Shown piece after piece: positions 43,613-53,012 of a stretch of DNA of 64,000 nt (position 1 is its first letter; each line of letters starts with the position of its first letter). Origin of the DNA: Paenisporosarcina antarctica. Its GTDB lineage: Bacteria; Bacillota; Bacilli; Bacillales_A; Planococcaceae. The stretch is taken from the NCBI RefSeq assembly GCF_004367585.1, contig NZ_CP038015.1, forward strand, positions 2,858,001 to 2,922,000, given 5' to 3'. Under the pieces are notes generated by a model. It did not search any database. It had not been told where the DNA came from and saw only the letters and a program-made list of their open reading frames with translations. The position numbers and the translations under genes are program-made.

Positions 43613-44464
43613 CACGTAATAATCAACTTGAATAATCGGCATAAATCCGGCTTTTTCATATACAGATAATGCTTTGTCATTGTCGATTTCTACATCTAGC
43701 ATGACTGCTTCGCACGCCATTCTTTGGCCTTCAGCTTTGGCAAATGCTAGTAGTGCAGACCCTACTCCTTGGCCCTGGTGTGATGGTTCTGTCGCTAAAG
43801 CTGTCACCCATAATATTTTGTTCTCTTCTACAACTGTAACGGTTCCGACTACTTCCTGCTGCATTTTCGCTACAAACACATGTCTAGAAGGATTCGATAC
43901 GCTAAACTCTAACATTGTGTGTACCTCATCTTCGGAATCGCCAAAAGCGCTCATTAATATTCGTGTAAGCTCTATTTTTTCCTTTGTATATGGGACTACT
44001 TCAACATCCAGCCGTTTTTCTGCACATTTCACTTCTGCTTTTAATGTCGCTTCGGAAAAATTCCATTCGTAGCCTGCCTGTTGTAAAAAAGCAGTTCCAG
44101 CTTGCGATTCTTTTATTGTAAGAGCAAGTTCACTTTCAAATCCACGTACTTCTAAGTTTCTTTGCAATTCGTTAATTAGCGCTTGCCCTAACCCTTGTCT
44201 TCGATAGTCAACATGGACGAGAGCGCTCCATTCGTATGCATGAATACCGATCATATCTATGGCTGTGATGACACCAACTAAATTTTCTTCGGCATAAGCA
44301 AGGACTGCGAATCCTTTTGATAATGGGTCCGTCATGACGGGAATGTTTAATATTTGTTCATAACTTGTGTTTTCGAGTGCTTCATTTATTTTCACTAATG
44401 CCTGTATTTCGCTAGATGTTTCTAAATCTAAAGGAAACGATACAGTTAATATGGTAATGTCCAC
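43589..44464 (-). CDS. Protein with two GNAT acetyltransferase domains
   Basis: A 291-residue protein made of two tandem GNAT folds. The first (about 1-135) has the acetyl-CoA loop DYRRQGLGQALINEL, and the second (about 145-291) has PSHQGQGVGSALLAFAKAEG. Both keep the R/QxxGxG/A core, so both could bind acetyl-CoA. The target (amine, antibiotic or protein) is unknown. Start at GTG 44464, 4 bases after an AAAGGAGGAAAT site; an ATG at 44509 has no site. Monocistronic, convergent with zagA. Confidence 0.82.
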   Translation of the reverse strand: MDITILTVSFPLDLETSSEIQALVKINEALENTSYEQILNIPVMTDPLSKGFAVLAYAEENLVGVITAIDMIGIHAYEWSALVHVDYRRQGLGQALINELQRNLEVRGFESELALTIKESQAGTAFLQQAGYEWNFSEATLKAEVKCAEKRLDVEVVPYTKEKIELTRILMSAFGDSEDEVHTMLEFSVSNPSRHVFVAKMQQEVVGTVTVVEENKILWVTALATEPSHQGQGVGSALLAFAKAEGQRMACEAVMLDVEIDNDKALSVYEKAGFMPIIQVDYYVKTPTTFN

Positions 44465-44523
44465 AAGTATTTCCTCCTTTGTTTCATTAATATGTCTACA
44501 GTGTATCATTATGATAACAACTG

Positions 44524-44552
44524 TTTAACCTCCTCCAAAACGGTTATATAAT
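44524..44552 (+). promoter_or_regulatory. Promoter of the acyltransferase gene, flanked by an inverted repeat
   Basis: TTTAAC (44524-44529), 17 bp, TATAAT (44547-44552). TTAACCTCCTCCAAAA (44525-44540) is nearly the inverse of TTTTTTGGAGGAGTTAA (44567-44583), which holds the ribosome site. Confidence 0.6.
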
Positions 44553-44585
44553 AACATCAGTACGATTTTTTGGAGGAGTTAATTG

Positions 44586-45641
44586 ATGCAAAAGAAACGA
44601 TTATCTTGGGTGGACGTCACAAAAGGATTCTTAATGATTCTTGTCGTTATGGGCCATTATCCTGGAGAACTTGATTTCCCGCTTGCTACGTATATATATT
44701 GGTTCCACATGCCTGCATTTTTCATTTTGAGTGGTATGTTTTTTAAGCCCATTCTAGAAAAAGGTGTTACAAAGAAAGTCATTCATAAACGATTTATGCA
44801 ACTAATCGTACCATATTTATTTTTTCTTGTAATGATTACGGTCGTTCGTTATGGAATAGAAATCGGTTCTGGAAATTTTGATATCTCATGGTATTTAAGT
44901 GATTTATGGACGCTCGTTATTGGTGGTCGCTTTGTACGTGGCGCTTACGGAGTATTTTGGTTCGTTACCACATTGTTCTTTGCTTACCTAGTCTTCCTAT
45001 GGATGACAAAATACTTTAATCGGACAAAACAAATAGCTATCTTAGTCGCATTTTATTTAATTGCCCATATTGAAAGTTTGATTGCAATGCGCTTGATCGG
45101 CGGTGGTCCTGCTGAAGCTTCTCAAACAATCCCAATGCTTTGGAACATGGATGTGGCAATGATGGCAGTTGTGTATTTTGCACTTGGCTATTATATGAAA
45201 AACATATGGATGGATATCACGAAACCGTGGCTAATCGCTGGAGTCATAGGTAGTGTTGCAGCCATTTCTCTAGATTGGTTTAACATCATTGATTATCATT
45301 TAAGTATGAAGTTTTTACGGTATGACCACTTAGTTTTTGATTTAGTTATTCCTTTATCCTTTACCTTAGTGTTTGTTGGCGTTTTCCAATTTCTATCATC
45401 TTACCTATCAATGAATTGGTTGCGCAGAATTGAAAAACACTCTCTTAGTATCATGTATTTGCACATCTTTACTTATATTGTGCTAAAAGATTTTTTCGAG
45501 TATGGTTTTATCGAGTTTACAATATTCGGTATAATTGTCCCGATTATAGCTTCAATCATCATCCAAAAGCTTGTTCCACACGGAAAATTGTTTCTTGGTG
45601 GATTCTCTCCCAAAAAAAGCAAAACGCCTTCTACACAGTAA
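44586..45641 (+). CDS. Acyltransferase family 3 membrane protein
   Basis: A 351-residue protein with about ten TM helices. The N-terminal LSWVDVTKGFLMILVVMGHY carries the family-typical catalytic-type His. Next come YWFHMPAFFILSGMFFKP and, near the C-terminus, SLSIMYLHIFTYIVLKDFF. It is related to proteins that O-acetylate wall polymers or sugars (OatA/WecH-like), but lacks the extracellular SGNH domain of OatA. ATG start at 44586 behind TTGGAGGAG. Monocistronic. Confidence 0.85.
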   Translation: MQKKRLSWVDVTKGFLMILVVMGHYPGELDFPLATYIYWFHMPAFFILSGMFFKPILEKGVTKKVIHKRFMQLIVPYLFFLVMITVVRYGIEIGSGNFDISWYLSDLWTLVIGGRFVRGAYGVFWFVTTLFFAYLVFLWMTKYFNRTKQIAILVAFYLIAHIESLIAMRLIGGGPAEASQTIPMLWNMDVAMMAVVYFALGYYMKNIWMDITKPWLIAGVIGSVAAISLDWFNIIDYHLSMKFLRYDHLVFDLVIPLSFTLVFVGVFQFLSSYLSMNWLRRIEKHSLSIMYLHIFTYIVLKDFFEYGFIEFTIFGIIVPIIASIIIQKLVPHGKLFLGGFSPKKSKTPSTQ

Positions 45642-45692
45642 TAAATATCTAGACGGATTTCCTTAAGAGCAGCAAGGATGCACAAATCAAGT

Positions 45693-45724
45693 AAGCCCTC
45701 GAATCTAGTGTTCGAGGGCTTTTT
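45693..45724 (+). terminator. Terminator of the acyltransferase gene
   Basis: AAGCCCTCGAA / TTCGAGGGCTT followed by TTTT. Confidence 0.9.
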
Positions 45725-45769
45725 ATTGAAGATATACGGCTGAATGGGTTCACTTCACTGTACAGTAGA

Positions 45770-47584
45770 TCATTGCGTTAACATATTGTAGAATAATCCT
45801 TTTTGAGCAATTAGTTGTTGTTGACTCCCTGATTCGACTAGTTGTCCCTGATCCATTACGTAAACGACGTCTGCTTGTTTAACTGTATTTAATCTATGGG
45901 CTATGACAAAACTCGTGCGTCCCTTCATTAGCCGTTCCAATGCTTCTTGAATCTTCATTTCCGTAACCGTATCGATGCTACTCGTTGCTTCATCTAACAG
46001 TAAAATGACGGGGTCTGCCACTAAGGCACGAGCAATGGATAGCAATTGCTTTTGTCCCTGGCTGATTTCTCCACCATCGGCAGTTAACACGGTATCGTAT
46101 CCTTCAGGTAATTTCATAATAAAGTCATGTGCATTCGCTTGTTTTGCGGCTTCAAATAATTCTTCATCGGTCGCATTTAATCTGCCGTAACGAATGTTTT
46201 CTTTTACTGTTGCTTCAAATAAAAATGGGTCTTGCAAGACAAAAGCTATTTGACTACGCAAAGTTTGGCGAGGTAAATCTTGAATAGGGATATCATCAAT
46301 CCTAATTTGTCCTTCATTCGTTTCGTAAAAACGTGCGAGTAATTGCATGATGGTTGTTTTCCCAGCACCTGTTGCACCAACTAGTGCTGCCGTTTCGCCT
46401 GGATTCAAGGTAAAACTGACATTACGAATAGTGTGCTCAACATCCGTTTGTTCGTATTTAAAAGATACTTTGTCAAATTCAACTTTCCCTTTTAACACCG
46501 TGTTTATATGTGTTGTCGCTTCATCTTTTTCAACTTCTTCATCCATGATGGAGAATACTCTCTCAGCTCCTGCAATCGCCGATAAGACTGTATTAAATTG
46601 ATTCGCTAAATCATTTAATGGACGTGTAAACTGACGGGCATATTCTGAGAAAATAACGATGGTTCCAATTGTCACATGACCATTTAAAGCAAGTAAACCA
46701 CCAACACCTGCGACAATTGCAAAGCTTACGTTATTTAACATGTTCATGACTTTTGGGATAAATCCTGAATAAGTTAACGCCCAGAATCCAGTTCGACGTA
46801 AACGCTGGCTCTTCACAATAAATTCATCAGTCACGCGATCTTCTTGTGAAAAGGCTTTAACAATTCGTTGACCAGATATGGTCTCTTCAATCATTCCATT
46901 TAGATCGCCAACCGCTTGTTGCTGTTCTTTAAATAGCTTCCCTGTCCTCCTCGTAATCCAACGCATGGCGTAAAACATAACAGGAATGATGGTCATGGTA
47001 AGTAGCGTCAGTAATGGACTTAAGGTCAACATAACTATAATGGTTCCCGTTAATGTTAGTACACTTGAGAATACTTGAATAAATGAACTATTAAGCGTGG
47101 CACTGACATTTTCAATATCGTTTGTTACACGGCTCATCAATTCGCCATGCTGACGTTTATCAAAAAATGACACCGACAGCTTTTGAAAATGAGCGAAAAG
47201 ATTTGTACGTAAGCGATATATGGTTTGTTGAGCAATACCAATCATCCAATAGTTTTGGAAAAATAACGACAGTGATAAGAAGAAATAAATTCCGATTAAC
47301 CAAGTGATCATAGTTTGTAATCCAGCAAATTTTCCAGGAACAATGTAATTGTCGATTATTTTTCCAAGTAAGTAAGGACCAACTAATGCTAGTGTAGAAC
47401 TGACAAGGACGAGTAAGAGAACAGTAACTAAAAGTCCACGTTGTTCATCAACTAGATGCCAAATGCGTTTCAATACTTCTTGCCAATTCCCTGCACGTTC
47501 CCCTTTTTTCTTTTTTACTGGTGTAATATCTTCTTTAGATAATACGGGTTCGTAGCCAAATGGTTTAAATGGAATCTGTCGCAT
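45770..47584 (-). CDS. Heterodimeric ABC exporter, subunit with intact catalytic site (YfiC-like)
   Basis: A 604-residue half-exporter: an N-terminal extension, six TM helices (about 55-330) and an ABC ATPase. Walker A is GATGAGKTT, the signature is ISQGQKQLLS (atypical, S-Q for S-G-G) and Walker B is VILLLDEATSSID, with the catalytic Glu kept. Start at ATG 47584 behind AGGAGGT, overlapping the partner gene by 20 bp, so translation is coupled. The pair likely exports drugs or lipids. Lengths of 580 and 604 resemble the YfiB/YfiC pair of B. subtilis; the exact orthology is not proven. Confidence 0.88.
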   Translation of the reverse strand: MRQIPFKPFGYEPVLSKEDITPVKKKKGERAGNWQEVLKRIWHLVDEQRGLLVTVLLLVLVSSTLALVGPYLLGKIIDNYIVPGKFAGLQTMITWLIGIYFFLSLSLFFQNYWMIGIAQQTIYRLRTNLFAHFQKLSVSFFDKRQHGELMSRVTNDIENVSATLNSSFIQVFSSVLTLTGTIIVMLTLSPLLTLLTMTIIPVMFYAMRWITRRTGKLFKEQQQAVGDLNGMIEETISGQRIVKAFSQEDRVTDEFIVKSQRLRRTGFWALTYSGFIPKVMNMLNNVSFAIVAGVGGLLALNGHVTIGTIVIFSEYARQFTRPLNDLANQFNTVLSAIAGAERVFSIMDEEVEKDEATTHINTVLKGKVEFDKVSFKYEQTDVEHTIRNVSFTLNPGETAALVGATGAGKTTIMQLLARFYETNEGQIRIDDIPIQDLPRQTLRSQIAFVLQDPFLFEATVKENIRYGRLNATDEELFEAAKQANAHDFIMKLPEGYDTVLTADGGEISQGQKQLLSIARALVADPVILLLDEATSSIDTVTEMKIQEALERLMKGRTSFVIAHRLNTVKQADVVYVMDQGQLVESGSQQQLIAQKGLFYNMLTQ

Positions 47585-49307
47585 GCGCAGGTACCTCCTG
47601 TTGTTGTTGCGACTCCACAATTTGACGATATAAATCGGAAGTTTCAAGTAATTCTTCATGTGAACCATATGCGGAAATATGACCATTGTCTAGTAATAAA
47701 ATACGGTCTGCCCCTTTTGCCGTAACAACTTTTTGTGTAACAACTAGCATGGTGGCTTGTTGTTTTTCTAATGCTCCACACAGTGCCGCTTCTGTCTTGA
47801 CGTCTAACGCACTGGTACTATCGTCGAGTAATAAGATTTCTGGTTTTCGCACCAAAGCTCGGGCGATTGACAGACGTTGTTTTTGACCACCAGATAAATT
47901 CACGCCTTTTTGTCCAACTCTCGTGTCATATCCTTTGGCAAACTGTTCAATGGATGTATGAATTTGTGCTTGTTTTGCTGCTTGTTGTAATTCTTCCTTT
48001 GAAGCTTCCGTTTTCCCCCATGCTAAGTTTTGATAAATGCTCCCTGTAAACAAAAGTGACTGTTGTGGAACGAGTCCAATTGCTTGCCTTAATTGATCAA
48101 GGTGCCATTTATTTACGTCTTTTCCATCTACAATAATGGAGCCCTCTGACACTTCAAAAAAGCGAGGGATAAGTTGCAATAATGTTGATTTTCCAGAACC
48201 AGTTGCCCCCATAATGGCTAATTTTTCACCAAATTTAACGTTGAATGAGATATTTTTCAAAACGGCTTCAGCTGTATTTGGATAGGTAAATGTTACGTTT
48301 TGGAAGCTAATTTCGCCTACTGTAGTGCCATGCATTTTACCTGTATCTTCATCGCGTTCCAAGCCCTCATTGACCAGTAACACTTCTTCCATTCGTTCAG
48401 CAGAAGCTTTCGCTCGAGCAAATGCCATGATGATGAACGCAAACATCGTGAAAGCGCCTGTCATGCGCATTGCGTAGTTTATGATTGCCACTAGCTCACC
48501 AATTTGAGCATTATTTGATTGAATTTCACGAGCACCGAACCATAATACAGCCAGTACACTAACGTTCATAACTAATAATAGTAATGGCAAGATAATTTCC
48601 ATAATACGTAAAGCCTTAACCGTATCCGTTTTCAATAAATTGGAAACTCTTTCAAAGCGGGACGACTCAAATTTGCCTCGTAAATATGCTTTGACTAACC
48701 TCACCGCTTGCAAGTTTTCTTGCAGCACTCGGTTCACACGATCAAGTCGAACTTGAACAAGCGCAAAATAGCTAACTCCTTTTTTGACCATGAAATATAA
48801 GAAAACTATCAGAAATGGTGCTCCAATGACCAACAACATGGCGAGGTATGCATTTACGATAAACGCCATGATGACACTACCAATTACAAGTAAAGGAGCC
48901 CGTAACATGATACGTAAACTCATAAAGAGGACGTTTTGTACCATGGTTACATCGCTTGTAAGTCGAGTGATTAATCCAGCTGTTGGAAACTTAGTAAACG
49001 TGGCCACTGTAAATTGTTGTACTTGTTTAAATAAAGCGCTACGCACATCAAAACCAAAGCTTTGAGACGCATGAGATGCAAAGAAAGAGTTCGTTGCTCC
49101 GGCAAAGAAAGCAACGAAAGCCATAAGCATCATGACCCCTCCCCACTTCCAAATAACCGTCTCGTCACCTTGCATGATGCCATCATCAATAATTTTTGCG
49201 ATGATGAGTGGCTGTACAAGCTCGACTGAAAGTTCTATTAACATAAGGATTAGAGCGATAGCAATTGGCCATTTATATGGTTTGACATAAGAAAATACAG
49301 TTTTCAC
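47565..49307 (-). CDS. Heterodimeric ABC exporter, subunit with degenerate catalytic site (YfiB-like)
   Basis: A 580-residue half-exporter with six TM helices (about 20-300) and an ABC ATPase. Walker A is GATGSGKST, the signature is a canonical LSGGQKQRLS, and Walker B is ILLLDDSTSALD, where Asp replaces the catalytic Glu. This asymmetry is typical of heterodimeric exporters, in which one site is non-hydrolytic. Start at GTG 49307, 7 bases after CAGGAGGA; the longer frame to 49361 lacks a ribosome site. First gene of the two-gene operon. Confidence 0.88.
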   Translation of the reverse strand: MKTVFSYVKPYKWPIAIALILMLIELSVELVQPLIIAKIIDDGIMQGDETVIWKWGGVMMLMAFVAFFAGATNSFFASHASQSFGFDVRSALFKQVQQFTVATFTKFPTAGLITRLTSDVTMVQNVLFMSLRIMLRAPLLVIGSVIMAFIVNAYLAMLLVIGAPFLIVFLYFMVKKGVSYFALVQVRLDRVNRVLQENLQAVRLVKAYLRGKFESSRFERVSNLLKTDTVKALRIMEIILPLLLLVMNVSVLAVLWFGAREIQSNNAQIGELVAIINYAMRMTGAFTMFAFIIMAFARAKASAERMEEVLLVNEGLERDEDTGKMHGTTVGEISFQNVTFTYPNTAEAVLKNISFNVKFGEKLAIMGATGSGKSTLLQLIPRFFEVSEGSIIVDGKDVNKWHLDQLRQAIGLVPQQSLLFTGSIYQNLAWGKTEASKEELQQAAKQAQIHTSIEQFAKGYDTRVGQKGVNLSGGQKQRLSIARALVRKPEILLLDDSTSALDVKTEAALCGALEKQQATMLVVTQKVVTAKGADRILLLDNGHISAYGSHEELLETSDLYRQIVESQQQQEVPAHATDSI

Positions 49308-49586
49308 ATATTGTCCTCCTGAAACTTCTTCGTTAAACGAATTAATTATCTGATTGTTCACTATTATGCCACATCGAGCGGTTTAAAGGTATCATTCGTT
49401 TTGCTGAAATGTTCTGATAGAGGGATAATTTGAGGTGAACAGAAGTTCAGTTGGAATACATACATTTTCCCTTTGGTTTGGCATTAACATTAATCCTGGC
49501 GCATGTCTGCTCCTCCATGTGCTAAAGAGGAAAAGAGTATTTTTTATTATTATCTATACTTTCCAAGCAGATTACATACGTGTAGT

Positions 49587-49720
49587 GGTAATAATCCCCG
49601 ATTTCTGTGTTTATTCCCGTTCATATTGGTTTAATCCCATACACGGGTCTTTTATTCCTGTTCAAATTAATTTAATCCAGTTCAAACCTTCTTTATTCCT
49701 GTTCACCCTATTTATTCCAC
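49587..49720 (+). repeat. About 20-bp periodic array, family C (TTTATTCC/TTTAATCC)
   Basis: TAATCC/TATTCC hexamers at 49592, 49612, 49632, 49653, 49673, 49694 and 49713, spaced 20, 20, 21, 20, 21 and 19 bp. Units TATTCC and TAATCC mostly alternate, usually followed by GTTCA. Same style as families A and B but not in exact 21-bp phase. Single copy in the window. Confidence 0.8.
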
Positions 49721-49862
49721 AAAAATACCCCGAAACACGAAGTGTAAGGGGGCTAATTGGTTAGGTTTTCGCTACGCTGCTAATTGTAAAGTCCTAGCTA
49801 CGTTATGGCGTTATAACGGGTTTTGAAATCGACAAAGCCTAAAATCCAGGGGAATTTCAGCC
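49721..49862. other. Intergenic sequence with a weak hairpin before the EamA gene stop
   Basis: On the minus strand AAGGCTGAAATTCC / GGATTTTAGGCTT (49837-49864) could end the EamA transcript, but no T-run follows. The rest holds no gene. Confidence 0.4.
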
Positions 49863-50762
49863 TTACTTCTTCTTATTATTCCCAGCAAGTGATAACCAGG
49901 TCACGCATACTAACATGACGAGTGCACCAACAAACTGCAAATTCTCTAGTACTTGTTGTAACCATATCACTGAAATTACCATTGCAGTCAGCGGCTCCAT
50001 ACTCGATAAAATACTCGTTTCTATAGCGCTTATATATTTCATACTACTTAAAAATAAAACGAAAGCTAATGTACCAATGATAATGACTGTAAGTAATAGC
50101 ATCGACAATTTCCAATCTAATAATAACTTCCAATCATCCGATTGCCATATACGACTCACGCTTCCTAGTACTACACCACCTATAAGCATCGACCAACCGA
50201 CTACTAATAGCACTCCCCATTCTTTCATAAGGGATCCTGGATACAACGTGTAAAACGCAAAACTAAAACCAACAGCAATACCCCAAGCAAGCGCCACTGG
50301 ACTCAACAATAAATTAGTAAATGAGCCATTTGTTAATAAAAGGAATAAACCGAATAGTGTTCCAATTATTCCAAACACTTGATACCTTGGTGGCCATTTC
50401 TTTATGCTCAATGACACAAAAATAACGACAAAAATGGGTGCTAAAAACTGTAGTAACGTAGCCACTACTGCATTACTCGCTTCTATTGCTGCAACGAATG
50501 AATATTGAACTCCTAGCATGCCCAAAAGCGCGAAGATGATTAACCGTTTGAACCAGTACGATTGGCGCCATATTGGCGTTAACTGGGTTCCCGTTATTTT
50601 AAGAAAAGCTAGTAATCCTACTCCCGCAGCAAGGAGTCGTATCGTAAGCATAAAAGAGATAGCTATGGTGTAGTTCGATAAAATCCATTCAATTAATGGA
50701 CCTGTCGCCCCCCACAACATTGCCCCTGTAATAATAAATATAATTCCTTTTGCTCGGTTCAT
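49863..50762 (-). CDS. EamA/DMT-superfamily transporter
   Basis: A 299-residue membrane protein with ten TM helices in two EamA repeats. Each repeat begins with the family pattern (GAMLWGATGPLIEWILSNY near residue 13; SPVALAWGIAVGFSFAFYT near 155). Each ends with SSMEPLTAM-like or ATLLQFLAP-like Pro-containing helices. It probably exports or imports a small metabolite such as an amino acid. The ATG start at 50762 has a GAGGGAAAG site. Basic C-terminus (NNKKK). Confidence 0.88.
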   Translation of the reverse strand: MNRAKGIIFIITGAMLWGATGPLIEWILSNYTIAISFMLTIRLLAAGVGLLAFLKITGTQLTPIWRQSYWFKRLIIFALLGMLGVQYSFVAAIEASNAVVATLLQFLAPIFVVIFVSLSIKKWPPRYQVFGIIGTLFGLFLLLTNGSFTNLLLSPVALAWGIAVGFSFAFYTLYPGSLMKEWGVLLVVGWSMLIGGVVLGSVSRIWQSDDWKLLLDWKLSMLLLTVIIIGTLAFVLFLSSMKYISAIETSILSSMEPLTAMVISVIWLQQVLENLQFVGALVMLVCVTWLSLAGNNKKK

Positions 50763-50961
50763 TTACTTTCCCTCTTCTCTACTAAACATAATTGTATCAT
50801 CACTCAATTCATATTAAATTATTATAATAATTATTAATTCCCAATAATTCCATCTCCTGTATTTTCCCTTTTTTTTCAGAATAAACATTTTTCTTTTTTG
50901 GTGACTTGATGTAAAGAGTTCTTTATAATGGAATTATGGTTAAAACAAGGAGCCCTGAGAT

Positions 50962-52968
50962 ATGAGAGCTATGCAACAACTATTAGAGAGTAGCAATATA
51001 TTAAATCATGTTCCTTTACCAATGATGCTAACTGCTCCGGACGCGAAGGTACTTTGGTGGAGTGAGGAAGCTGAGAGAACATTTGGCTATACAGCAAATG
51101 AAATCGTTGGTAGGTTTTTTCCTTTTGACAAGGAAGAACGTTCTACCATCGATCAATTGATTTGGAATCAAGCGTTTCAAAGTGAAGACCCTATTTCCCT
51201 GAAAAATTTCTCTCTTCAATCAAAACAAGGAGAAATTTTTAATGCCTCTGCAATTTTAAATTCTGTGACACTAGACAATGAACAATTTGTGATGGTCGTG
51301 TTTGAAGTCGACAATCTTCAAACCATTTATCAAACGACCAGTGCTCAGGAATTAGCAAGCTTAAAGACAGGGATAGATAAGACTTTCATGATCACCAATT
51401 TAGATGTTGATGGTTTAATTACATATGGAAATGAACTGTTTTTGAAATCCAGTAAATGGACTCCAAAACGCGTGATCGGTAAATCTTTTTGGCAACTTTT
51501 CCCTGTTGAATCTGCTGAGAAATTGGTCAACCAAATTTGGTATGCGTTAAAAAGCAATCGTGTATGGCAAGGGTCAGTTGAAAAACTAACCAAAGATGGC
51601 GACACCTATTGGGTCGATATGACCGCAATACCTGTTCTTTCAACGAATGATGAACCATTATACTTTACGATATTAGAAAAAGACATTACGGAAAAAAAAC
51701 GTCTGCAAATGCATCTTGAACAAATAGCCTATGTGGATCCCGAAACAGGATTGATGAATCGGCATCGTCTTGAAAAAGTTGTTTTCGACTTTATTAAGGA
51801 AGAACGTCACTTTTCCTTCATCTTTTTAGATATTGATAAGTTCTACACATTAAAAGACGTACATGATGATGAGTCTGAAACAACATTACTTCTAGAATTT
51901 TCTAAACGATTGAAAATGTATTTTCAAGATAGTGATATTGCACGCGTCGGAGAAGATGAATTCGTCGTGTTAACCTCCCTTAGTGATTGGTTCACTCAAG
52001 GATTCTTAAGTTACTTAAAACAACATCCGATTTATATTCGTAGCAAAGCCATACCCATTTCAATTAGTGGTGGAATTACACGATATCCTGAAGATCAATT
52101 AACATTTTCACATATGATGAAAGCATCGATTGTTACTGTACATAAAGTGCAACAAGAAGGCGGTGGAAACATCGTTAGTCTTTCGCAAGCAAATCATAAG
52201 GCTTTAAGTAAAAAAGCATTGATTGAAAAACGTTTAATAGAGGCATTACATCACAAAGATTTAACAGTTATGTATCAACCACAAATTGATCTATCTACCG
52301 GTAAAATAGATGCTGTTGAAGCTCTAGTCCGTTGGGAGGACGCTGTACTTGGAACGGTTCCACCAAATGAATTAATTCCAGTTGCAGAAGAATCAGGAAT
52401 GATTCACGATATTGGAAGCTTTATGCTCGAGAAAGCTTGTGAACAAGCAGCGCTTTGGTCGAGAAATGGCAAGCCTATGAAAATCAGTGTAAACTCGTCT
52501 ATCCGTGAATTTAGAGATAATAATATGGTGAAGAAAGTTCGCCAAGCGTTAGACAAATATAACTGTCCTGCCCATTTATTAAAAATTGAAATTACTGAAA
52601 AATTTGCCTTAGAAGCAGAATCTGAACAATCGATTATTCGTCAAATGCTACAACTCCAAAATGATGGTATCGTTTTTATTCTTGATGATTTCGGAACAGG
52701 CTATGCTTCATTCCGCTACATGCAGCTTTTACCAATTTCCGAACTTAAAATCGATCAATCCTTTATTGCAGGCTTATTGCAACAAGAAAAACCTCAAAAA
52801 CTTGTACATGGCATGATCCAATTTGGTAAGTCAATGGACATACGAGTAATAGCAGAAGGTGTCGAAACGAAAGAACAACTAGACTTATTAAAAAAACTTG
52901 GATGTGACGCAGTTCAAGGATTTTATATTAGTTATCCTGTAGCTGCTAGTGAAATTGACATACAATAG
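50962..52968 (+). CDS. PAS-PAS-GGDEF-EAL signalling protein, degenerate GGDEF
   Basis: A 668-residue cytoplasmic protein for cyclic-di-GMP turnover. Two PAS domains (about 8-120 and 135-255) precede a GGDEF domain (about 265-405) and an EAL domain (about 420-665). The GGDEF motif reads G-E-D-E-F (330-334), with Glu for the second Gly, so cyclase activity is doubtful. The EAL domain keeps EALVRW (453-458), NSSIREF, EITEK, DDFGTGYASF and LKIDQSFI, the metal and base residues of active phosphodiesterases. It is probably a PAS-controlled phosphodiesterase. ATG start with AAGGAGCC. Confidence 0.9.
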   Translation: MRAMQQLLESSNILNHVPLPMMLTAPDAKVLWWSEEAERTFGYTANEIVGRFFPFDKEERSTIDQLIWNQAFQSEDPISLKNFSLQSKQGEIFNASAILNSVTLDNEQFVMVVFEVDNLQTIYQTTSAQELASLKTGIDKTFMITNLDVDGLITYGNELFLKSSKWTPKRVIGKSFWQLFPVESAEKLVNQIWYALKSNRVWQGSVEKLTKDGDTYWVDMTAIPVLSTNDEPLYFTILEKDITEKKRLQMHLEQIAYVDPETGLMNRHRLEKVVFDFIKEERHFSFIFLDIDKFYTLKDVHDDESETTLLLEFSKRLKMYFQDSDIARVGEDEFVVLTSLSDWFTQGFLSYLKQHPIYIRSKAIPISISGGITRYPEDQLTFSHMMKASIVTVHKVQQEGGGNIVSLSQANHKALSKKALIEKRLIEALHHKDLTVMYQPQIDLSTGKIDAVEALVRWEDAVLGTVPPNELIPVAEESGMIHDIGSFMLEKACEQAALWSRNGKPMKISVNSSIREFRDNNMVKKVRQALDKYNCPAHLLKIEITEKFALEAESEQSIIRQMLQLQNDGIVFILDDFGTGYASFRYMQLLPISELKIDQSFIAGLLQQEKPQKLVHGMIQFGKSMDIRVIAEGVETKEQLDLLKKLGCDAVQGFYISYPVAASEIDIQ

Positions 52969-52969
52969 C

Positions 52970-53012
52970 AAAAGACGACTTCTCATGCATTATGAGAAGT
53001 CGTCTCTTTTTT
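52970..53012. terminator. Bidirectional terminator between EAL and ThrE genes
   Basis: AAAGACGACTTCTCAT / ATGAGAAGTCGTCTTTT-type 15-bp stem with T-runs on both strands. It overlaps the stop of the small ThrE gene. Confidence 0.93.
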
